In this document: piece by piece, positions 13,649 through 18,633 of the stretch | How the letters are laid out: each line of letters opens with the position of its first letter | How positions within the stretch are numbered: the stretch's first letter is position 1 | From: an uncultured Collinsella sp. | Lineage (GTDB): Bacteria > Actinomycetota > Coriobacteriia > Coriobacteriales > Coriobacteriaceae | NCBI GenBank assembly: GCA_905208635.1 | Contig: CAJLPX010000032.1 | Coordinates: 1 to 18,633, forward strand | Length of the DNA: 18,633 nucleotides | Direction of reading: 5' to 3' | Program-made: the position numbers and the translations under genes | Notes under the pieces: generated by a model | Told to the model about the DNA's origin: nothing | Database searches by the model: none | What the model saw: only the letters and a program-made list of their open reading frames with translations

Positions 13649-13951
13649 ATGAAGAAGATCATGCTCTGCTGCAATGCCGGTATGTCCACGAGCCTGCTGG
13701 TCCAGAAGATGCAGGCCGAGGTTGCAAACCGTGGTCTGGATATTGAGGTCGAGGCTCGTCCCATGAACGAGGCCCACGATCACCTGGGCGAGTGCGACAT
13801 GTTGCTGCTTGGTCCGCAGATCGGCTACACCAAGGGCGATTTTGAGAAGGAGGCCACCGGTCGTTTCCCGGTCGAGGTCATCAACATGGTCGACTACGGC
13901 CGCATGAACGCTGCCGGCATCATCGACCACTGCGTCAGCGTGATGGGCTAG
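13649..13951 (+). CDS. PTS EIIB, lactose/cellobiose family
   Basis: A 100-residue cytoplasmic phosphocarrier that takes phosphate from EIIA and passes it to the sugar during transport by EIIC. The P-loop-like motif MLCCNAGMSTSLLVQKM carries the phosphorylated cysteine C8 (the one before NAGMSTS); C7 is an extra neighbour. Length and fold pattern match CelA-type EIIB. AAGGAGG lies six bases before the ATG, the strongest ribosome site of the operon, consistent with high expression. The EIIA gene follows nearly without a gap. Confidence 0.95.
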   Translation: MKKIMLCCNAGMSTSLLVQKMQAEVANRGLDIEVEARPMNEAHDHLGECDMLLLGPQIGYTKGDFEKEATGRFPVEVINMVDYGRMNAAGIIDHCVSVMG

Positions 13952-13960
13952 GTGCTCCGC

Positions 13961-14293
13961 ATGGAGGATATGAACGAACTGCAGATTACCTGCTTTGAGA
14001 TCATCAGCTACGTCGGTACCGCCAAGAGCATGTACATCAATGCCGTGCAAAAGGCCAAGGAGGGCGATTTTGACGCCGCCGAGGAGCTTATCAAGCAGGG
14101 CGACGAGGCCTATAACGGTGGCCACGATGTTCACATGGGGCTTCTGAAGAAGGAGGCCAACGGCGAGCGTAACGGTGAGGCTCCGTTGATTCTGCTGCAT
14201 GCCGAGGACCAGATGGCCGGTACCGAGACCATGCGCGTCATGGCGACGGAGCTCATCGAGGTTCACAAACAGTTGCAGGCACTTAAGGCCTAG
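13961..14293 (+). CDS. PTS EIIA, lactose/cellobiose family
   Basis: A 110-residue EIIA of the Lac family, a small helical trimer that passes phosphate from HPr to EIIB. The active histidine is H80 in LLHAEDQM, matching the HAQDHLM motif; D83 matches the metal-binding Asp, while the usual second His is Gln84. The helix GGHDVHMGLLKKEANGE matches the conserved QTxLLxxEAxGE region loosely. The ATG at 13961 is chosen because AGGTG lies six bases upstream; the ATG at 13970 has GGAGG only two bases away, and a GTG at 13952 directly abuts the EIIB stop. A strong terminator follows, ending the operon. Confidence 0.92.
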   Translation: MEDMNELQITCFEIISYVGTAKSMYINAVQKAKEGDFDAAEELIKQGDEAYNGGHDVHMGLLKKEANGERNGEAPLILLHAEDQMAGTETMRVMATELIEVHKQLQALKA

Positions 14294-14351
14294 TCAGCGT
14301 TATCGCCGCGAAGGACCGTGCGGTCCGACAGACAACATAGTCCCTTTGACG

Positions 14352-14389
14352 GGCGCCGGGAGTCTCCGCCTCCCGGCGCCTTTATATTT
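14352..14389 (+). terminator. Terminator of the GH1-PTS operon
   Basis: GGCGCCGGGAG (14352-14362) pairs perfectly with CTCCCGGCGCC (14370-14380), followed by TTTATATTT. Confidence 0.9.
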
Positions 14390-14439
14390 GGGGAAGGTCT
14401 TGCGCGATCTATTGAGTGACCATTCGCGCTTCCCCAGAT

Positions 14440-14481
14440 AAAACCTGCCAAAACAAACCTGTCCCTTTTTGGCAGGTTTTT
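14440..14481. repeat. Hairpin repeat E, terminator-like
   Basis: AAAACCTGCCAAAA (14440-14453) pairs perfectly with TTTTGGCAGGTTTT (14467-14480). The loop CAAACCTGTCCCT contains the AACCTGTCCC core seen at 15490 (minus strand), and the left arm plus loop resembles the arms of repeat D. It ends in five T residues and lies just before the glucokinase gene. Confidence 0.75.
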
Positions 14482-14534
14482 GCCTTGGGAGCGGTACCAT
14501 ACAGGCAATGTTTAAACGAGAAAGGCGGGCTCCC

Positions 14535-15488
14535 ATGGAACCTAAGCAGTATTACATCGGCATCGACGTCGGCGGCACTTCGGTTAAGGAGGGCCTGTTC
14601 GACGAGGACGGTAACCTGCTGGCCAAGGCCAGCGTGCCCACGCCGCCTATCGTTGACGCCGCGGGCTTTGCCGCGGTGACCGAGGCTATCGACCAGGTGG
14701 TCGCCAAGGCCCAGATTCCGCGCGCCTTTGTGGCGGGTATTGGCCTGGCCGTTCCGTGCCCCATCCCGGCATCGGGCGATGCCAAGGTCAAGGCCAACAT
14801 TGCCATTAACCTGCCCGAGCTAAGAGTCGCCATTCAGGAGCACTGCCCCGACGCGGTTGTTAAATACGAGAACGATGCCAACGCCGCTGCCATGGGCGAG
14901 GCCTGGCTCGGCTCTGCCAAGGGCGTACAGAACGTGGTGATGGTCACCATTGGTACCGGCGTGGGTGGCGGCGTTATCGTCAACGGCGACGTGGTGTCGG
15001 GCGTTGTGGGTGCCGGCGGCGAGATTGGCCACATGTGCCTGAACCCGGCTGAGGAGCGCACCTGCGGCTGTGGCGGCCATGGCCATCTGGAGCAGTATTC
15101 CAGCGCCACCGGCGTGGTGAGTAACTACCTTGCCGAGTGCAAGAAGGCGGGCGTCGAGCCCATCGAGCTCACCGGGCCTTCTGATTCCAAGGACGTGTTC
15201 CAGGCCTGCCGCGAGGGTGACAAGCTCGCGCTGGCAGCTGCCGATACCATGGCCGACTATCTCGGCCGCGCCCTGGCGCTTATTGCCAACGTGGTTGATC
15301 CCGAGATGTTCCTCATCGGCGGCGGCGCCTCCGCCTCGGCCGATGTCTACCTCGACAAGGTTCGCGAGCACTTTAAGCAGTACGCGCTTTCCGCCTCGCG
15401 CGAGACGCCCATTAAGGTCGCTTCGCTCGAAAACGACGCCGGCATCATCGGTGCCGCCTACGTAGCCCTGCGCGCCGCCGGCAAATAG
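14535..15488 (+). CDS. glk: ROK-family glucokinase
   Basis: A cytoplasmic ATP-dependent sugar kinase, most likely for glucose, of 317 residues. It has the phosphate-1 motif YYIGIDVGGTSVKEGLFDEDG, the catalytic D114 in YENDANAAAMGE, GTGVGGGVIVNG, and the ROK sugar/zinc region GEIGHM (H166) with CGCGGHGHLE (177-186). The last position of the usual CxCGxxGCxE motif, normally Cys, is His184; it may still bind zinc. It follows the PTS operon terminator but fits the pathway: glucose freed by the GH1 enzyme needs phosphorylation. The ATG at 14535 matches the family start. An in-frame ATG at 14508 would add nine residues, and because TACCAT (14495-14500) looks like a -10 box, that start would be nearly leaderless. 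Confidence 0.92.
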   Translation: MEPKQYYIGIDVGGTSVKEGLFDEDGNLLAKASVPTPPIVDAAGFAAVTEAIDQVVAKAQIPRAFVAGIGLAVPCPIPASGDAKVKANIAINLPELRVAIQEHCPDAVVKYENDANAAAMGEAWLGSAKGVQNVVMVTIGTGVGGGVIVNGDVVSGVVGAGGEIGHMCLNPAEERTCGCGGHGHLEQYSSATGVVSNYLAECKKAGVEPIELTGPSDSKDVFQACREGDKLALAAADTMADYLGRALALIANVVDPEMFLIGGGASASADVYLDKVREHFKQYALSASRETPIKVASLENDAGIIGAAYVALRAAGK

Positions 15489-15489
15489 C

Positions 15490-15532
15490 TGGTGCAAGGG
15501 GGACAGGTTACTTTGCACCAACAAGGTGCAAA
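15490..15532. repeat. Hairpin repeat C with three competing arms
   Basis: TGGTGCAA (15490-15497) pairs with TTGCACCA (15513-15520) around GGGGGACAGGTTACT. The middle arm can instead pair with GGTGCAAA (15525-15532), which is followed by another GGGACAG (15534-15540). The element starts two bases after the glucokinase stop codon and matches repeat B in reverse orientation. Confidence 0.75.
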
Positions 15533-15656
15533 AGGGACAGCCTTGGCCCCCGTGCCTGCGCCCCAAAATATGCCGTGGCCCTTCCGTCTGCGAAGGCTCG
15601 GCATCGGCGTGCTACCATAGCTACGTCCAAGTACACATATCAAGTGGAGGATATCC

Positions 15657-16580
15657 ATGGCAAACGTTCTTGTCTTTGGTCACCAGAACCCCGATAACGA
15701 CGCCATTATGAGCGCCGTCGTCCTGTCCCAGCTGCTCAACCAGGTTGAGTATGCCGGCAACACCTACGAGGCCTGCGCCCTTGGTCAGCTTCCGGCCGAG
15801 TCCGCCAAGCTGCTCGCCGACGCCGGCATTGCCGAGCCCCGCGTGATCGAGTCCGTCGAGGCCGGTCAGCTCGTCGTCCTCACCGACCACAACGAGTCCG
15901 CCCAGTCCGTCGCCGGCCTTAAGGACGCCACGGTCTTTGGCGTCGTCGACCATCACCGCATCGGCGACTTCGAGACCGCCGGCCCGCTGCACTACATCTG
16001 CCTGCCTTGGGGCTCCAGCTGCACCATCGTCACCAAGCTCGCCGACGTGCTCGGCGTTGAGCTTTCCGACGTCCAGGCCAAGCTGCTGCTCTCGGCCATG
16101 ATGACCGACACGCTCATGCTCAAGAGCCCCACCACCACCGATGTCGACCGCGCTGTCGCCGCCAAGCTCGGCGAGCAGGTGGGCGTCGACCCGGTCAAGT
16201 TTGGCATGGAGGTCTTCCTTACCCGTCCGTCCGGCTCCTTCACCGCTGCCGAGATGGTCGGCAACGACATCAAGATGTTCGAGCCCGCCGGCAAGAAGCT
16301 GCTCATCGGTCAGTACGAGACCGTCGACAAGAGCCGTGCGCTCGGCATGATCGACGAGATCCGCGAGGCCATGCGCGCCTATGCCGCCGAGAAGGATGCC
16401 GACGGCATCGTCCTGTGCATCACCGACATCATGGAGGAGGGCTCGCAGGTCCTGCTCGAGGGCGAGACCGAGGCCGCTCAGAAGGGCCTGGGCATTGCCG
16501 ACGAGCACGACGGCGTCTGGATGCCGGGTGTCCTCTCCCGTAAGAAGCAGGTCGCTGCCCCCATCATGGCCGCCTGCTAG
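15657..16580 (+). CDS. ppaC: Manganese-dependent inorganic pyrophosphatase (family II)
   Basis: A soluble DHH-superfamily enzyme that splits pyrophosphate to phosphate and so drives biosynthetic reactions. It has 307 residues, the normal length. Metal-site residues are all present: H9, D13 and D15 (FGHQNPDND), D77 (LTDHNE), D98-H99-H100 (VVDHHR) and D151 (MMTDTLMLKSPT). The DHHA2 domain ends with the substrate-binding SRKKQ motif at 294-298. GGAGG lies seven bases before the ATG. TACCAT at 15613-15618 is a possible -10 box; I see no clear -35. A strong terminator follows, so the gene is probably monocistronic. Confidence 0.97.
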   Translation: MANVLVFGHQNPDNDAIMSAVVLSQLLNQVEYAGNTYEACALGQLPAESAKLLADAGIAEPRVIESVEAGQLVVLTDHNESAQSVAGLKDATVFGVVDHHRIGDFETAGPLHYICLPWGSSCTIVTKLADVLGVELSDVQAKLLLSAMMTDTLMLKSPTTTDVDRAVAAKLGEQVGVDPVKFGMEVFLTRPSGSFTAAEMVGNDIKMFEPAGKKLLIGQYETVDKSRALGMIDEIREAMRAYAAEKDADGIVLCITDIMEEGSQVLLEGETEAAQKGLGIADEHDGVWMPGVLSRKKQVAAPIMAAC

Positions 16581-16598
16581 GTTTTTGACCTAACACCG

Positions 16599-16638
16599 AC
16601 GACCGGATCGCGGAAGCTCCGCGCTCCGGTCGTTTTTT
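16599..16638 (+). terminator. Terminator after ppaC
   Basis: ACGACCGGA (16599-16607) pairs with TCCGGTCGT (16625-16633), with an inner CGCGGA/TCCGCG stem around AGC and a run of six T residues. Confidence 0.92.
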
Positions 16639-16776
16639 GTGCATGGAGCCATGCCTTTTCTTGGACAGGGGCTCCCGTGCCGTTGAGCAAATAATGTTCA
16701 ACCTGTGGTTCCGCTTTTCGGCCACGCTCGCGCGCTTGTCGCGCAGGGTAGGCTAGATGCAAGCGTAATACGTCGG

Positions 16777-16813
16777 AGCGCGGCGCCGCCACTTGGGCGG
16801 GCCGTGCTTTTTT
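16777..16813 (+). terminator. Terminator hairpin inside the nhaA leader
   Basis: AGCGCGGC (16777-16784) pairs with GCCGTGCT (16801-16808, one G-T pair), continued by CCGCC with GGCGG (16786-16790, 16796-16800) around ACTTG, with one bulged G. Six T residues follow. It lies 33 bases before the nhaA ATG and after the separate ppaC terminator. A small hairpin, ACGGGA/TCCCGT (16817-16832), sits between it and the ribosome site. Confidence 0.75.
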
Positions 16814-16846
16814 AAGACGGGAGCTTTCCCGTGAAAGGAGCCGCCC

Positions 16847-18205
16847 ATGGCAGCAACTGAGCAGCTGTTCAACGTTCGTGAGCGCAAGCGCTTTGAACGT
16901 CACGACATCTGGGAGCGCATCGCCGAGAACGGCACGATTTCCGCCGCCGTCATGGTGATAGCTGCCATTGCCGCCGTTATCTGCGCCAATACCGATGCCT
17001 ACGAGGCCATCCATCACTTTTTGGAGACCCCGCTGTATGTGGGCTTGGGGCATTTGACGGCTGGCCTCACCGTCGAGCTTTTCGTAAACGACTTCCTCAT
17101 GGCGATCTTCTTTTTGCTTGTGGGCATTGAGCTTAAGTACGAGATGACGGTCGGCGAGCTCAAGAATCCGCGTCAGGCCATGCTTCCCATGCTGGCGGCC
17201 GTGGGCGGCGTCGTCGTTCCCGCCTGCATCTACCTGATCTTTAACCATGCCGGCGCCCGCAACGGTTGGGCCATCCCCATGGCAACCGATATTGCCTTTG
17301 CGCTGGGCGTGCTATCGCTTTTGGGCAATCGCGTTCCCAACGGCGTGCGCGTGTTCTTCTCGACGCTCGCTATCGCCGACGACCTCATATCCATCGCCGC
17401 AATCGCCATCTTCTACGGTCAGAGCCCCAATCCGTTTTGGTTGGGCGCCGCCGCGCTTGTGACCTGCGCGCTCGTGTGGCTTAACAAGACGCAGCATTAC
17501 CGCCTTGCCCCGTATTCGGTACTGGGTCTGCTGCTGTGGTTCTGCATGTTCAAGAGCGGCGTGCACGCTACGCTCGCTGGCGTCATCTTGGCCTTTACCA
17601 TCCCGGCCAAGTGCGGCGTCAAACTCGATAGTCTCACCGATTGGTTGGGCGAGTGCCTGCCGCTGCTCGATGACCGCTACGACGACGAGGCGCACATCCT
17701 GGGCCAGCACGACTTTACCGTCTCGACCACCAAAGTCGAGCGCGTCATGCACCGCGTGACCCCGCCGCTCATCCGCATGGAGCGCCTGATCTCCACGCCG
17801 GTCAACTTTGTGATCCTGCCGATCTTTGCGTTCGTGAACGCGCAGGTTCGCCTAGTGGGCGTGGACATGAGCACGCTGCTCACCGACCCGGTGACGCTCG
17901 GCGTGTACTTTGGCATGCTGCTGGGCAAGCCGATCGGTATCTTTGGCATGACGTTTGCCCTGGTTAAGCTCAAGATTTCCGAGCTGCCGCACAATGTCAA
18001 CTGGCACATGATTGCCGGCGTGGGCATTCTGGGCGGTATCGGCTTTACCATGTCGATCCTCATTAGCGGCCTTGCCTTCCCGACGGCCCAGTTTGAGGTT
18101 CTGGCTGCCAAGGCCGCCATCCTTGCCGGTTCGGTCACCGCTGCCGTGCTCGGCATGATCTACATGAGCGTGGTCTGCAAACACCCCGCGCCCAAGGGCG
18201 AGTAA
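16847..18205 (+). CDS. nhaA: Na+/H+ antiporter NhaA
   Basis: A membrane antiporter that exports Na+ (or Li+) in exchange for protons, giving salt and pH tolerance. The protein is 452 residues, somewhat longer than E. coli NhaA (388). Key residues match the family: D148 in PMATDIAFALG, D178-D179 in LAIADDLISI (the ion-binding pair) and K361 in GMLLGKPIGIFG. FFLLVGIELKYEMTVGEL and ILPIFAFVNAQV are also typical. Extra length comes from a charged N terminus and a hydrophilic segment of about 45 residues (262-307: LTDWLGECLPLLDDRYDDEAHIL...), seen in the longer actinobacterial forms. AAAGGAG precedes the ATG by seven bases. Its leader contains an intrinsic terminator, suggesting attenuation or a riboswitch. 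Confidence 0.95.
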   Translation: MAATEQLFNVRERKRFERHDIWERIAENGTISAAVMVIAAIAAVICANTDAYEAIHHFLETPLYVGLGHLTAGLTVELFVNDFLMAIFFLLVGIELKYEMTVGELKNPRQAMLPMLAAVGGVVVPACIYLIFNHAGARNGWAIPMATDIAFALGVLSLLGNRVPNGVRVFFSTLAIADDLISIAAIAIFYGQSPNPFWLGAAALVTCALVWLNKTQHYRLAPYSVLGLLLWFCMFKSGVHATLAGVILAFTIPAKCGVKLDSLTDWLGECLPLLDDRYDDEAHILGQHDFTVSTTKVERVMHRVTPPLIRMERLISTPVNFVILPIFAFVNAQVRLVGVDMSTLLTDPVTLGVYFGMLLGKPIGIFGMTFALVKLKISELPHNVNWHMIAGVGILGGIGFTMSILISGLAFPTAQFEVLAAKAAILAGSVTAAVLGMIYMSVVCKHPAPKGE

Positions 18206-18298
18206 AAACTCGAAAAAAGACACCAGAACCGGTTTGGATGCGTTCGAAACTCGGATCCGGGCGCTACTGGCCCCCTGCCAGATGCCCCCGTGGTCAAA

Positions 18299-18339
18299 AA
18301 ACGCCGTTTGTGAGTACTGTCATAAACGGCGTTTCATTT
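18299..18339. terminator. Terminator hairpin downstream of nhaA
   Basis: AAACGCCGTTT (18299-18309) pairs perfectly with AAACGGCGTTT (18324-18334). A-rich flank on the left and TTTCATTTT on the right would let it work in either direction. Confidence 0.65.
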
Positions 18340-18498
18340 TAGGTGTGGAAAATAATGAACAAAGTTATAAGAACTGTACGTTAATGAGTGACCATCGACT
18401 TCCAATTTGGCGCTAGCTGACGGTGATTAGGGAATTTCAAGTCCAGATTTGCCGATTACGGCCAAGAATCGCTGCTACTAAAAAGGTAACAGTACTCA
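18311..18498. repeat. AT-rich segment bounded by 10-bp inverted repeats
   Basis: TGAGTACTGT at 18311-18320 recurs as its exact reverse complement ACAGTACTCA at 18489-18498. The left copy forms the loop of the terminator hairpin. The sequence between them differs in base composition from the rest of the window and holds no gene. It may be a dispersed non-coding element or a small mobile remnant. Confidence 0.4.
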
Positions 18499-18526
18499 TA
18501 TTTGCCCTTTTTTGGCCGCAAGCCCT

Positions 18527-18580
18527 AAAACAAGCCTCGCCAGGGTCGGGAAATGGGCCAAATCGTCGGCCTCGAGGCTT
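18527..18580 (-). terminator. Terminator of the minus-strand gene at the window end
   Basis: AAGCCTCG (18532-18539) and CGAGGCTT (18573-18580) are perfect reverse complements. On the minus strand the stem begins within the TAA stop codon and is followed by GTTTT. Confidence 0.55.
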
Positions 18581-18633
18581 ATTCCACCGTTCCGTAGACG
18601 GCGCCCCAGCCGTGGGCGGCCAAGGCGGAGTTG
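18579..18633 (-). CDS. C-terminal end of an unidentified protein
   Basis: On the minus strand the frame reads NSALAAHGWGAVYGTVE and then TAA, with a terminator-like stem starting at the stop. That arrangement supports a real gene end, but 17 residues are too few to name the family; the rest lies beyond the window. Confidence 0.5.
   Translation of the reverse strand, partial: NSALAAHGWGAVYGTVE

Larger units (their letters stand above)
18206..18578. other. Gene-free region after nhaA
   Basis: The first part contains a terminator hairpin. Most of the rest (about 18335-18515) is markedly richer in A and T than the rest of the window and bounded by an inverted repeat. Only short frames occur; one on the minus strand (ATG at 18499, 20 codons, MSTVTFLVAAILGRNRQIWT) lies inside the AT-rich element, but nothing shows that it is translated. 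Confidence 0.6.

Noticed and set aside
18234..18416. 60-codon frame with a CxxC pair (CEYCHKRRF)
   Set aside because: The Cys pair is encoded by the terminator hairpin, and the frame crosses from GC-rich to AT-rich sequence with no ribosome site.
1..18633. CRISPR array, tRNA or rRNA genes, complete insertion sequence or prophage
   Set aside because: I saw no regularly spaced repeats, cloverleaf, rRNA signature, transposase, integrase or phage gene.

Overview
The window is GC-rich and gene-dense, with almost every gene identifiable by family. The set includes a family II pyrophosphatase, ROK glucokinase, Lac-family PTS, an NhaA antiporter and a BceS-like kinase. Together with the codon style, this points to an actinomycete of the class Coriobacteriia, most likely Collinsella or a close relative. 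That placement is an inference from gene content; no 16S or tRNA gene is present.

Layout. (1) 1-1190: the 3' end of purH (purine synthesis), a terminator, then an unrecognised 243-residue protein. (2) 1370-3094: a two-component system whose kinase has two membrane helices and a BceS-like core, but no BceAB transporter beside it. (3) 3095-5072: a structured convergent intergenic region, a universal stress protein on the minus strand, and divergent uppP (undecaprenyl-diphosphate phosphatase, TTG start, acidic loop insertion). (4) 5406-8309: a 967-residue PcrA/UvrD helicase with unusual low-complexity insertions, followed by a 115-bp palindromic element. (5) 8597-15488: a beta-glucoside catabolic island. 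manA and a GntR/UTRA regulator lie on the minus strand, divergent from a GH1 glycosidase and PTS EIIC, EIIB and EIIA (Lac family), followed by a ROK glucokinase. (6) 15657-18205: ppaC and nhaA, the latter behind a terminator-containing leader. (7) 18206-18633: an AT-rich gene-free stretch and the last 17 codons of a minus-strand gene.

How the sugar genes fit together: the PTS imports and phosphorylates a beta-linked disaccharide, and the GH1 enzyme splits it into a sugar phosphate and a free sugar. Glucokinase phosphorylates free glucose, ManA feeds mannose-6-phosphate into glycolysis, and the GntR protein is the likely local repressor.

The least expected content lies between the genes. At least five intergenic sites (near 1189, 5234, 10500, 14440 and 15490) carry hairpins whose stems differ but whose loops share a core close to AACCTGTCCC; some offer mutually exclusive pairings. 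I know of no description of this family. Two further large stem-loops (3301-3393 and 8324-8438), a pair of covarying palindromes (3119-3183), a probable attenuator before nhaA and an AT-rich segment bounded by inverted repeats (18311-18498) are also worth checking.
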